64,000 nt of DNA from Bradyrhizobium sp. C9 (GTDB lineage: Bacteria; Pseudomonadota; Alphaproteobacteria; Rhizobiales; Xanthobacteraceae). Numbering within the stretch: position 1 is the first letter of the stretch; the number at the start of each line of letters is the position of its first letter. Location of the stretch: contig NZ_NWTG01000001.1 in the NCBI RefSeq assembly GCF_002532045.1, positions 1 to 64,000 on the forward strand, given 5' to 3'. The notes under the pieces are model-generated. The model saw only the letters and a list, made by a program, of their open reading frames with translations, was not told the DNA's origin and ran no database searches. Position numbers and translations under genes: made by a program. Below, piece after piece: positions 36,685 through 45,630 of this stretch.

Positions 36685-39030
36685 ATGTCTCTTCTCTCCC
36701 TTCCGGTTGCCACGCTCGGAACGCCGCGCATCGGTCCAAGACGCGAGCTCAAAGTCGCACTCGAAGGCTATTGGGCCGGGAGAATTAGCGAACAGCAGTT
36801 GCTTGAGGACGCAGCCGGCCTACGTGCCGCGAACTGGGCGCGCCAGAAGTCCCTCGGTGTCACCGTCATTCCGTCGAACGACTTCTCGCTGTACGATCAG
36901 GTGCTCGACACCAGCGTCATGGTCGGCGCCATCCCGGAAGTCTACGCCTCGAAAGCCGAGCCCGTTTCCCTCAAGACGTATTTCGCCATGGCACGCGGTT
37001 CACAATACGACGGCCGGGGTGCGAGTTGCGGCCACGGATCTCGCGACGATGGCGCACCCGCGCAGGAGATGACCAAGTGGTTCGACACCAACTACCATTA
37101 CATGGTCCCGGAATTCCATCGCGGACAGACTTTCAGGCTGTCCTCTCGCAAGCCTATCGACGAGTATGAGGAAGCCAAGGCCCTTGGCTTTCAGACTCGC
37201 CCTGTCCTGATCGGCCCGGTCACATTCCTAAAGCTAGGCAAGAGTGCTGATCCTGCGTTCCAGCCACTGTCACTCCTGGATGACCTGATACAGGTCTATA
37301 TCGAGGTTCTGCAGGAATTGGCCAAACGCGGGGCAAATTGGGTTCAATTCGACGAGCCCTGCTTGGTTCTTGATCTGGATGAGGAATCAAGACAATCCTT
37401 GCTACATGCCTATGACCGGCTCGCCAAGGAAGGGCCGGCCATCAAGATCATGGTCGCCAGCTATTTCGGTGGCCTCGGCGACAATCTTCCCACCGCCTTG
37501 CGCCTACCTGTCGCCGGCCTGCACGTCGACCTGGTTCGGGCGCCAACGTTATTGGACCAGATCATTACCGCCAAGCGAAGTGATCTCGTGGTGTCACTCG
37601 GCGCGATAGACGGCCGCAATGTGTGGCGGACGAATTTGTCGGCACTGCGCCAACGGCTCGATCCCGCTATCGCGAAGCTGGGCAAAGATCGCATACAAAT
37701 CGCCCCATCCTGTTCGCTGCTTCACGTGCCGGTCGATGTTGAACTCGAGACGGAGCTCGCTTCAGACATCAAGGGTTGGCTAGCATTCTCCGTTCAAAAG
37801 ATTCGCGAGCTTGCGACCTTGGCGCGCGCTCTTGCAGGCGATCAGGATGTTGCTGGCGCTCTTGCGCAGTCGGAGCGCATCACCACCGATCGTGGGACTT
37901 CGCCAAAGATCCGAGATGCCGATGTCGCCATCCGGATGAGAGCGATTAACCAGGCCACGCGCCGGCGCGCCAGTCCATTTGCCAGCCGTGCCGAGATCCA
38001 GCGCAAGCGCTTCAAACTACCGGCGTTTCCTACAACGACGATCGGATCGTTTCCGCAGACTGCAGAGGTTCGTAATGCCCGCGCAGCGCACGCGCGAGGC
38101 GCGATGAGCGACGGACAATACGACGAGTTCCTCAAGGAAGAGACTGCGCGTGCCGTACGTTGGCAGGAGGACATTGGCCTCGACGTGCTTGTGCACGGCG
38201 AGTTTGAGCGCAATGACATGGTGCAGTACTTCGGCGAACAACTCGCCGGCTTCGCATTTACCAAAAACGGCTGGGTACAATCCTATGGCTCGCGCTGTGT
38301 CCGGCCGCCGATCTTGTTTGGCGATGTTTCACGGCCGAAACCGATCACCGTGGGGTGGTGGCGGTACGCGCAGTCACTAACCGAGAAGCCGATGAAGGCG
38401 ATGTTGACTGGACCAGTGACGATCTTGAACTGGTCGTTTGTTCGCGATGATATTCCCCGAGCCGAGGTCTGTCGTCAAATAGCGCTCGCGATCCGAGACG
38501 AAGTCGGCGATCTCGAAAATGCTGGTGCAGCCATGATCCAGATCGACGAGGCTGCGCTGCGCGAAGGATTGCCGCCGCGCCGATCGGAGTGGACGGCTTA
38601 TCTCGAGTGGGCCGGGGATTGCTTCCGCATCTGCTCATCGGGCGTCGCCGATCAAACCCAGATCCATACCCACATGTGCTACTCGGAATTCAACGACATC
38701 ATCGATGCGATTGCTGCAATGGACGCGGATGTCATCTCGATCGAGACTTCGCGGTCGAAAATGGAGCTGCTCGACGCGTTCCGGAACTACAAATATCCAA
38801 ATCAAATCGGGCCGGGTGTGTACGATATCCATTCTCCGCGCGTGCCCGATTCGAGCGAGATGAAAGAGCTCGTGGCTTTGGCTCGAAAGCGGCTGCAGGA
38901 TTCGCAACTTTGGATCAATCCGGATTGCGGCCTGAAGACGCGCAAATGGGAGGAGGTTCGCCCGGCGCTGGTGAACATGGTCTCCGCCGCCCGCGAACTA
39001 CGCGCTGCATCCACTCCAGCCGACCGTTGA
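36685..39030 (+). CDS. metE: Cobalamin-independent methionine synthase MetE
   Basis: 781 residues, normal length. Moves the methyl group from methyltetrahydrofolate polyglutamate to homocysteine. The N-terminal half barrel starts SLPVATLGTPRIGPRRELKV. The C-terminal half has the catalytic zinc ligands His and Cys in THMCYSEFND and Cys in NPDCGLKTRKWEE, and the duplicated start FPTTTIGSFPQTAEVRNARA. ATG 36685 is chosen because it matches the family start and lies just after the riboswitch; the in-frame extension to 36574 overlaps it. A short Gly/His/Asp loop at residues ~110-125 (YDGRGASCGHGSRDDGAP) varies among relatives. Single-gene transcript. Confidence 0.97.
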   Translation: MSLLSLPVATLGTPRIGPRRELKVALEGYWAGRISEQQLLEDAAGLRAANWARQKSLGVTVIPSNDFSLYDQVLDTSVMVGAIPEVYASKAEPVSLKTYFAMARGSQYDGRGASCGHGSRDDGAPAQEMTKWFDTNYHYMVPEFHRGQTFRLSSRKPIDEYEEAKALGFQTRPVLIGPVTFLKLGKSADPAFQPLSLLDDLIQVYIEVLQELAKRGANWVQFDEPCLVLDLDEESRQSLLHAYDRLAKEGPAIKIMVASYFGGLGDNLPTALRLPVAGLHVDLVRAPTLLDQIITAKRSDLVVSLGAIDGRNVWRTNLSALRQRLDPAIAKLGKDRIQIAPSCSLLHVPVDVELETELASDIKGWLAFSVQKIRELATLARALAGDQDVAGALAQSERITTDRGTSPKIRDADVAIRMRAINQATRRRASPFASRAEIQRKRFKLPAFPTTTIGSFPQTAEVRNARAAHARGAMSDGQYDEFLKEETARAVRWQEDIGLDVLVHGEFERNDMVQYFGEQLAGFAFTKNGWVQSYGSRCVRPPILFGDVSRPKPITVGWWRYAQSLTEKPMKAMLTGPVTILNWSFVRDDIPRAEVCRQIALAIRDEVGDLENAGAAMIQIDEAALREGLPPRRSEWTAYLEWAGDCFRICSSGVADQTQIHTHMCYSEFNDIIDAIAAMDADVISIETSRSKMELLDAFRNYKYPNQIGPGVYDIHSPRVPDSSEMKELVALARKRLQDSQLWINPDCGLKTRKWEEVRPALVNMVSAARELRAASTPADR

Positions 39031-39113
39031 CCTGGTCTGGTCTTTCATCGAGAAGGCCGGTCGCCTGTCAACGATTTGCGGGCTCGATAATTGTGGGAGG
39101 CATTGGTGAGCAG
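39031..39113. other. Gap between metE and the small-RNA locus
   Basis: About 80 bp. metE and the minus-strand small RNA converge here. Confidence 0.4.
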
Positions 39114-39243
39114 AAAAAGGCCCGGCCGCCTTTAGCGGCCGGGCGGAAGTGTGTCCGGGAGGAGCGACGCTGCTAGGCAACGTGCTGACTTCCATCGGCG
39201 GAAGGAGGGCGCCGATGGTTCGATTATGGCGGGGATATCCGCC
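39114..39243 (-). ncRNA. Structured small RNA with anti-Shine-Dalgarno hairpin loop (copy 2)
   Basis: On the minus strand, 5' to 3': a short hairpin (GGCGG/CCGCC, 39243-39228), then a perfect 9-bp hairpin with arms CCATCGGCG/CGCCGATGG around loop CCCUCCUUC (39218-39192). A linker follows containing GCUCCUCCC and ACUUCC, then a terminator with arms GCCCGGCCGC/GCGGCCGGGC (39144-39120) and five U. Order, loop type and the block before the terminator (ACTTCCGCCCGGCC) match the locus at 14972-15108. The two are paralogous small RNAs of the type that blocks ribosome binding sites. Confidence 0.65.
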
Positions 39244-39741
39244 GAAATCTGACCCCAGTTAAGGCGCAAGCTCGCGTAGCTCAATCGTGCCCTGGTATGC
39301 GGCCGATATAGCCTGGATTAGAAATCTACACCAAGGTTTGTCACTTATGAGTGGTTTCGCAACGCTCTGCAGGGCAGAGAAATGTGGGGCGGTCGTGCCG
39401 GGCGATCATGGACGGGCACCAAGCGCACGTTGGTACGCTTTTCTGCCGGAAACGATGGGCTCGATCAACGGGACCATACGATAACGCGCACAGCAAGGAT
39501 CTTATCGTGGTGACCAATGCAATCTGCGGCTTGCTATTGATCCCGCTTCAGCTAGTCATTGGTCTAGTCAAGTTTTTATACCAACCTCTGTTGGAAATCT
39601 TGTGCAGCTCGACGAAGAGCCGGCGAACGGCATGCCGATCAGCGTGCTCTTGATCGCCGCGACTGCTCGCGATCCAGAGCATAAACCAGTTTGGTGATGT
39701 CGAACTCGGATCTGAAACGGCTCGGTTCGGCTTAGTCTGGT
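39244..39741. other. Intergenic, no firm gene
   Basis: About 500 bp. A plus-strand piece near 39510-39600 reads TNAICGLLLIPLQLVIGLVK, a possible membrane segment, but no convincing gene. Confidence 0.3.
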
Positions 39742-41094
39742 TTAGACCGCCAGACTATGTGTAGCCCCGCTCCGAGTAAGGTGAGCGTCGAAGATCGATG
39801 CGACGCTCCGGGCCAGGAACTCTGCGCCACCGGCTATCGAAAGCCGGCCATCATCCATCACCACGACGCCATTGGCGATAAGGCCGTCGAGGCGAGAACG
39901 ATCAACGACGGCCAAGCTTGGATCCCGGCCGTAACGACGGGATGTCTCGGAAAGATCGACTGTCAAATCGCACATGATTCGTTCGATAATCTCGGCGTGG
40001 AAGCGATCGTCGTCAGTCAGTAAATGGCCCTTTGCGATGGCGAGCCGATCCTCGCTGATGCGAGCGAGGTAGTCCTTCGTCGGGACGGCGTTCGCGACAA
40101 AGCCCTGTTGCATACGGCCGATGGCGCTGGCGCCCAGACCAATCAAGGTGTCCGCGCTATCGTCAGTATAGCCCTGGAAATTGCGCCTCAACCTGCCTTC
40201 CTGGCTCGCCAGGGCGAGATTGTCGTCCGGTAGGGCGAAGTGATCGATTCCGACGCGGACATATCCCGCATCAACCAAAGCTTCCGTGATCGTTTCGGAT
40301 TGGACGTGGCGCGCGACGCTGTCGGGCAGGGTGGACGCATCGATCAGACGTTGATGCTTCTTGAAGGAAGGAATATGCGCGTAGCCAAAGGCCGAAAACC
40401 GGTCCGGATGAAGCTCGAGGCATCTGGCGACGGTATCCAGGCACGAAGCGACCGTCTGCCGGGGCAGGCCATAGAGCAAGTCGAAATTGATACGTTCGAC
40501 GCCGGCACGGCGCAACCGATCGACCGAGGTCGCGGTCTGTCCGAAGCTCTGCAGACGGTTGATGCCCCGCTGAACAACTGGATCGAAGCTCTGGACACCA
40601 AGGCTCGCCCGGTTGACCCCGCAATAGCCCAGAGCCTCGGCCATCGGCTCGCTCAACATGCGTGGATCGATCTCTACGGCGATCTCGGCATCAGGCAGGA
40701 CTGCGAATGAATGGCGCAACGAACCGACCAGATCAGCGAACGTTTCAGGTGTCATGATCGTCGGGGTGCCGCCCCCGAAGTGGATATGAGTGATCGGTTG
40801 CCGTCGGCCAAGGGTTTCTGCAACGAGGTAAGCTTCGGTCCGCAGTCCCGCTGCATAGAACGAGATCGGTTCCTGGCGCTTCGTGACAGAAGTGTGGCAG
40901 CCACAATACCAGCACATGCGTCGACAAAACGGCACGTGCACGTAGATCGATGCGGATTGCTGCGCGCCCAACGACTTGAGCCACGTTTGATAGTCTGATT
41001 CGCAAATCGAAGCTGAGAAATGGGGGGCCGTCGGATAGCTGGTGTAGCGCGGCAGCCGTTGCTGCCCGTAGGCTTGTGCCAAGTCCGGTCGCAT
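39742..41094 (-). CDS. hemN: Oxygen-independent coproporphyrinogen III oxidase HemN
   Basis: 450-residue radical-SAM enzyme that makes protoporphyrinogen precursors without oxygen, as needed for cytochromes in bacteroids. The cluster-binding cysteines are C57, C61 and C64 in PFCRRMCWYCGC. HFGGGTPTIM and IDPRMLSEPMAEALGYCGVN follow the family pattern, and the C-terminal HemN_C domain is present. The start MRPDLAQAYGQQRLPRYTSY matches relatives. A perfect FixK-type box lies about 62 bp upstream, so expression should rise at low oxygen through FixLJ-FixK. Confidence 0.96.
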   Translation of the reverse strand: MRPDLAQAYGQQRLPRYTSYPTAPHFSASICESDYQTWLKSLGAQQSASIYVHVPFCRRMCWYCGCHTSVTKRQEPISFYAAGLRTEAYLVAETLGRRQPITHIHFGGGTPTIMTPETFADLVGSLRHSFAVLPDAEIAVEIDPRMLSEPMAEALGYCGVNRASLGVQSFDPVVQRGINRLQSFGQTATSVDRLRRAGVERINFDLLYGLPRQTVASCLDTVARCLELHPDRFSAFGYAHIPSFKKHQRLIDASTLPDSVARHVQSETITEALVDAGYVRVGIDHFALPDDNLALASQEGRLRRNFQGYTDDSADTLIGLGASAIGRMQQGFVANAVPTKDYLARISEDRLAIAKGHLLTDDDRFHAEIIERIMCDLTVDLSETSRRYGRDPSLAVVDRSRLDGLIANGVVVMDDGRLSIAGGAEFLARSVASIFDAHLTRSGATHSLAV

Positions 41095-41149
41095 TCAGAG
41101 TGCCTTTCTTCCCTCGCCAACCGATTACCGGACACGCGGCGGATAGGCT

Positions 41150-41163
41150 TTGCGCTGGCTCAA
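41150..41163 (-). promoter_or_regulatory. FixK-type box of hemN
   Basis: Minus strand TTGA-GCCAGC-GCAA, a full match to TTG(A/C)-N6-(T/G)CAA. The centre is about 62 bp before the hemN start, which fits activation from about -41. Confidence 0.75.
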
Positions 41164-41579
41164 AATATCCGCGTTGTTGATGGCGAAAGCGGCCCTAAAG
41201 CCAAGATTGGTAGGGCATGCCCGCAACGTACGCATCGCACTTTGGATCGCGATGAAGGTCCTGCCCTGTTCCGGGCAAGAAGAGGTCCAGCAGTGCCGCA
41301 ACGATCGATCGCGGTCGGTCGGTGGACGTAAGGGGCACTCATATTCCGTAATATCACTGGGGCGCTGGTCGAGCGGTATTGCCAATTGCCCCGCGACGTT
41401 CACGTTACGGGACCAGCCGGACCCCGGCCGTGCTGTTTGCGAAGGGCCGGGCTGCAAGTGATCATCGGGCGCGGATGTCGCGCTGGCCGCGCGCGGCGTA
41501 CGCGCCAGAAGGACTGTCACCTTCATTTCAATGAGATGAGCATGACCTGCACTGCCCGCCGTGCAGAGTCAGTGATCAA
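41164..41579. other. Intergenic, no gene seen
   Basis: About 415 bp between the hemN box and the hemerythrin gene. Confidence 0.4.
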
Positions 41580-42206
41580 TTACGGTCCATCGGCTTTGGC
41601 GCCATCTGGCGGCTTGCCGGCCATTGCGGACGAAAACGCCACCGAACTCCGTTCGGCTTCAGCTTCTTGCTCTAATTGCAGAATATGCGCTCTTAGTGCA
41701 TCGGAAGTCGCTTCCGCCGTCTCGCTGAACAGCAGATCCCCATGATCAGTGCGGGCGGAAGCGATTTCCGTCCAATCCTCAGCCGATAGAGCCTTGACGG
41801 CGGCGGGGAAGAAATCTCGCTCTTCCCACATCATGTGGTGCCGCTCCCGCAATATAAAGTCGCGTACGATGTTACCGACGTCCTGCCGAAGGATTTCACG
41901 ATCCGCGAGGATAGCATCGATAGCTTGAGCAAAATGGTGCAGGCGGTCGATGACTTCCTGGTGTTCATGCGCGAGATCGCCGATGATTGCAGCCGCATCC
42001 GGATCGCGAGTTCTAAGCTTGGAGAAAATCAGGTCTTCCTGAGGATGATGGTACACCTCTGGGTAAACCTCGAAGTAGCTGATAATCGCGCGAATGACCT
42101 CATAGTCAGGACGGGCCCCATGCTCAAAGATCTCCAATTCACGCTGGAGGGCGACCAGAAGTAGGTCAATATTGCGATGCTCTCGAAGCAAAAGATCGAT
42201 GATCAT
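41580..42206 (-). CDS. Hemerythrin-domain protein
   Basis: 208 residues with a four-helix hemerythrin domain that binds a di-iron centre and oxygen or NO. The metal-ligand pattern is visible: LLREHRNIDLL, YPEVYHHPQEDLIFSKL, AHEHQEV, and ERHHMMWEERDFFPAA. I chose ATG 42206 (MIIDLLLREH) with GGAG upstream; a longer in-frame start at 42338 is unlikely. It lies 150 bp after fixK on the same strand and before hemN, so it probably serves oxygen or NO handling in the microaerobic programme. No clear FixK box of its own. Confidence 0.9.
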   Translation of the reverse strand: MIIDLLLREHRNIDLLLVALQRELEIFEHGARPDYEVIRAIISYFEVYPEVYHHPQEDLIFSKLRTRDPDAAAIIGDLAHEHQEVIDRLHHFAQAIDAILADREILRQDVGNIVRDFILRERHHMMWEERDFFPAAVKALSAEDWTEIASARTDHGDLLFSETAEATSDALRAHILQLEQEAEAERSSVAFSSAMAGKPPDGAKADGP

Positions 42207-42356
42207 TGCGGTGCTCCAGGGCGGAACAATGTAAGCGAGCGATCCTGCCATCTGTGCGCGATCTCCCGAGCCGATGTTCGGGTGTCCTTCACGTGCTGCG
42301 ATCCGTCGGCGCTGTTCGGTGCAAGGAAGTCCGCGCATTCACAGCGCTTCTTGAGC

Positions 42357-43040
42357 TTAGCCCAAGTTCTGTGCAACGCGGCTCGGCAGTTTGTCGTTAC
42401 GTAACTCGATTCGGCGCAAGGTCGGCAAGGCAATCACGCCATTCTGCTCGAGTTGAGTGAAGGTGCGCGAGACCGTTTCGATCGTCAAGCCAAGGTAGTC
42501 GGCAACGTCCTGCCGTGACATCGGCAGTTCGATCGCAGCGTTCTTCGTTGTACGGCGAGACATATCGAGCAGAAATGCCACGACCCGCTGTTCAGCGCTG
42601 CTAATAGAAAGCATCAGATGCTCCTGAAAGCGGCGGAGCTCAAGCGCCATCGCGTCCCAGAGCTGCCTTATGAGCTCGCAATCTTGGCTGGCGCGAACGA
42701 TGAGGGCGCTGCGCTTTACCATCAAAAGGTGCGTCTCACAGACCGCCTCCGCCGAAGCGATATGGCTGTCTCCGGCCTCAAAGCCGAAGATGTCACCGGG
42801 CAGATAAAACGCTCCAATCTGACGACGCCCATCTTCCATGATCTTGTAGGTTCGTACAGCACCCGATACCACCTGGTATAGGTGTTCGGCTGCTTCGTCC
42901 TCGCCGTAGATCTCGCTATTGCGAGCGAACCGCATCGGGGTCGCAACCATACCAAACGGTCCATAGGGACGAGATTGCCTGCACAAGACGCTACTCGGAT
43001 GATGGCTGATCTCGTGAATACTCGTGGCCTGAGCGTACAT
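42357..43040 (-). CDS. fixK: FixK-like Crp/Fnr transcription activator
   Basis: 227 residues. The effector-type beta-roll is at residues ~40-110 (AAEHLYQVVSGAVRTYKIME, LPGDIFGFEAG). The helix-turn-helix is at ~170-200 (LPMSRQDVADYLGLTIETVS, RTFTQLEQNGVI). It activates genes with TTGA/C-N6-T/GCAA boxes under low oxygen, and its own gene is normally switched on by FixJ. It lacks the Fnr Fe-S cysteines. Where FixK2 of B. diazoefficiens has its redox-sensing cysteine (PMC in my recollection), this protein has serine (S175), so it should not be inactivated by oxidation. It lies with usp, fixJ and fixL, as in the B. diazoefficiens fixK2 region, but could be a FixK1-like copy. Confidence 0.92.
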   Translation of the reverse strand: MYAQATSIHEISHHPSSVLCRQSRPYGPFGMVATPMRFARNSEIYGEDEAAEHLYQVVSGAVRTYKIMEDGRRQIGAFYLPGDIFGFEAGDSHIASAEAVCETHLLMVKRSALIVRASQDCELIRQLWDAMALELRRFQEHLMLSISSAEQRVVAFLLDMSRRTTKNAAIELPMSRQDVADYLGLTIETVSRTFTQLEQNGVIALPTLRRIELRNDKLPSRVAQNLG

Positions 43041-43538
43041 GGCAGACTCGATCTTCGAAACGTCAATGGAGCGGAGATTGGCCGCTTCTGATGAACTGGA
43101 AAATTTGGATGTTTCCCCTAAGTAGAACCCACTAAGTATTTATACGTATGCCGTGAGAAGAATTCTCGATGGGGGCGACGCAGCCTTTCGGTAGCTCGAA
43201 TGCGGCTCGGCTCAAAGCCGACCAGCCGCGTTTGAATGAGGAAGCTGCATTTCTGACTTGGCCGTTCGGCTTGAAGTTGAGCTCGGGTATCCTCGGGTGG
43301 GCGGTGACCAGATTGTCCCGCTTCTCTAGACCGGCAGCGTACGTGCAACGTTCGAAAACCGCGGCGCATGTTCAGCGGTTTCGCCCCGCCTCGTCGATGG
43401 AGCGACGGCGGGCCCGCGAAAGCCGGGACAAACGGCGCTCCTGTTCTCCAGATCGGCGGGCGGCTGGTGCCCCGCCCTGCGCCCATCGACTGGGTCCGGG
43501 GCGCATCTGGCGGCATATCGCATCTACAATTCTTGCCT
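43041..43538. other. fixK upstream region
   Basis: About 500 bp without a gene. Around 43105-43160 lie TGTTTCCCCTAAGTAG and a second CTAAGTA, loosely similar to FixJ sites (GTANGTAGTTTCCC). The match and its orientation are weak. Confidence 0.3.
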
Positions 43539-44372
43539 TCAGTGCGACATCAAAACCGGAATGACGTTTGCACGAAGCAGATCTCCCGAAATGCCACCGA
43601 GCAGCCTTTCCTGCAGCCGAGAGCGGACGTATCCGCCCATCACCAGCAGGTCGAGGCTTTCGTCCGCCACAAGCGACATGAGGGCGCGGTGCACCGACTG
43701 GGATGCTGGGAGCGACACGATCCTTGCAGGAAGGCCCGACCTTTCAAGATACCGTCCCAAATGGTCGGCGGAGCTCTCCGCCGGGACCTCGTGCGCATCA
43801 ATCATCGCGATGATGGTCAGCGCGTCCGCTTCGCGAAGCAGCGGCATCGCGTCGTGCAATGCGCGGGCCGCAAGGCGGCCGCCGTCCCAGCAAATCCCAA
43901 TTCGTCTGACCGAAAAAGAGCCGTGGATGACGCTTGGCAGATAAAGAACTGGTTTGCCGGCCTGGAGCAGGATGTCCTTGGGAATAACGTTGTCATAGCT
44001 CTCGTAGCCGCTCTGGGGCTGCGTGACGATAGTCATGTCGTGCACTCGCGCGCTGGCGCAGATGCTTCGACGCGCCTCCGCTGGAACCGCACTGAGCGCG
44101 CGGCTCGCATAAGAAATGCCGGAGCTCCTTGCCCGCAGATCAAAGACACGAAGTGCCGCTTCGGCTCTCTCCAACGCACGCGCCTGCTCGATTTCAAAGA
44201 CCGAAATGACGGCCATCCCGCTGAGTGCGGCGAGCGGAATAATGGTCCTCTCATAACCGATGGCCACAACGTCAAGATGCGCGCCCGTGCTCAGTGCGAA
44301 GGAAATCGAACCGTTCACCGCAGCCCGCACCGGGAGCTCCGTGGGAAGATGGACCAATATGTTCCCGAACAT
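43539..44372 (-). CDS. Universal stress protein with tandem UspA domains
   Basis: 277 residues in two UspA-like halves. The first starts MFGNILVHLPTELPVRAAVN. The second starts SVRRIGICWDGGRLAARALH and ends LLVMGGYVRSRLQERLLGGI, which carries the nucleotide-binding GG-loop. Such proteins are frequent in FixK2 regulons of rhizobia. A nearly perfect FixK box (one mismatch) lies about 67 bp upstream. Confidence 0.92.
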   Translation of the reverse strand: MFGNILVHLPTELPVRAAVNGSISFALSTGAHLDVVAIGYERTIIPLAALSGMAVISVFEIEQARALERAEAALRVFDLRARSSGISYASRALSAVPAEARRSICASARVHDMTIVTQPQSGYESYDNVIPKDILLQAGKPVLYLPSVIHGSFSVRRIGICWDGGRLAARALHDAMPLLREADALTIIAMIDAHEVPAESSADHLGRYLERSGLPARIVSLPASQSVHRALMSLVADESLDLLVMGGYVRSRLQERLLGGISGDLLRANVIPVLMSH

Positions 44373-44432
44373 TGCCGTTCTCCGGGCGTGAAAGGATTAC
44401 TGCCCATCGGAGCACAAATCTGGGCCGGACAA

Positions 44433-44446
44433 TTGATCTGCTTCAT
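44433..44446 (-). promoter_or_regulatory. Imperfect FixK-type box before the universal stress gene
   Basis: Minus strand ATGA-AGCAGA-TCAA, one mismatch to the consensus. The spacing to the usp start (~67 bp) fits. Confidence 0.4.
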
Positions 44447-45024
44447 ACGCTCGCCGATTTGGTTAGGCAGGATCAAACCGGCCACGGACAGTTCGCGCAG
44501 AGTCCGATGCCAAGTAGAAGAAGCATGGCATGTGTTGCATCGCTCATGTCAACTGCGAAGCCTGCACGATTCGTGCACAGCGATTTGCTGCGCAGGGGGC
44601 AGCCCGAGATCGCGGATGCCGTCGATTCTCCCCGTTGCCTGCTCGACATTCACCCTCATCGACAACAGGTATACTGAGAGGATGGCCAATACGGAAGATA
44701 ATGTGCGGCTGGTTAGTCCGCGGTCAAGCCGGATACGCCAATGCTCAAGCCTCTCCAACGGCTGCTGGAGAATCAATCAGCGGCATGCGAGGACATTGTC
44801 GCAGACGGAGGGCGGGCGCAGCACGACGTGCGGGTGCATCGTTCGCTGGGCTCGTCTTGATTTTCTCCATTGCCGGTCTGTGGTCCTCGCCTATGCTCAA
44901 GGCTCCGCTGGGCAATACGTTTTTAAGGCGCGCCACGCTCGCGATTGAGGATCATTCCTGGACGAATTCTCCAAGATCTTTCGAACCCCTGTTCGTCGCC
45001 TGGACCGTGCCGCTCGCACCCCTG
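44447..45024. other. Intergenic between fixJ and usp
   Basis: About 580 bp; no supported gene. Confidence 0.4.
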
Positions 45025-45630
45025 CTAGAATCCTGCGGCGATGGCAATCCGCATCAACTCGGACATGCTGCGTACATTGGTCTTGGCCATCAGGTTGGCG
45101 CGATAAACCTCGACCGTCCGGGTGCTGATGCCAAGATCATGGGCGATTACCTTGTTGATCTTGCCGGCTAACAGTCCCTGCAGGACGTCACGTTCGCGCG
45201 ACGAGAGGTCGGCAAGGCGCCCTTCTGCCTGCAGTTTTACCGCGTCATCGTCTGGCTTCGTTGGCCGCGCTTCTAAAGCAGCGTTGATGGCACGCAACAG
45301 CACCTCGTCCTCGAACGGCTTCTCGATGAAATCAACCGCACCCGCTTTCATCGCTTCAACTGCGAGTGATACATCACCGTGACCGGTTATCAGGACGACC
45401 GGACAGTCGAGGCGATCGGCCTTCAGCTTGCGGACCAGTTCGAGGCCGCTCATTCCTGGCATGCGGATGTCTGATATAACGCAGTCGATCGGACCGCTTG
45501 CAATGTCATTGAGAAACTCGGTCGCGGTCTCGTAGGTTGCTACCCAGAAACCACTAATATCAAGCAGAAACGCCAGCGAATCCCGCATCGCGGCGTCATC
45601 GTCGATCACAAGAATGCGCCGCCCGGTCAT
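45025..45630 (-). CDS. fixJ: Oxygen-response regulator FixJ
   Basis: 201 residues. The receiver domain has the phospho-acceptor D54 (CVISDIRMPGMSGLELV) and the switch residues in VVLITGHGDV and VDFIEKPFEDE. The C-terminal LuxR/FixJ-type helix-turn-helix has LSSRERDVLQGLLAGKINKV and LGISTRTVEVYRANLMAKT. FixL phosphorylates it at low oxygen, and it then activates fixK. Its ATG overlaps the fixL stop (ATGA), so fixLJ are coupled. Confidence 0.97.
   Translation of the reverse strand: MTGRRILVIDDDAAMRDSLAFLLDISGFWVATYETATEFLNDIASGPIDCVISDIRMPGMSGLELVRKLKADRLDCPVVLITGHGDVSLAVEAMKAGAVDFIEKPFEDEVLLRAINAALEARPTKPDDDAVKLQAEGRLADLSSRERDVLQGLLAGKINKVIAHDLGISTRTVEVYRANLMAKTNVRSMSELMRIAIAAGF

Noticed and set aside
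43368..44948. 526-codon plus-strand frame across the universal stress gene
   Set aside because: Antisense shadow of a clear UspA gene plus random extension; no domain.
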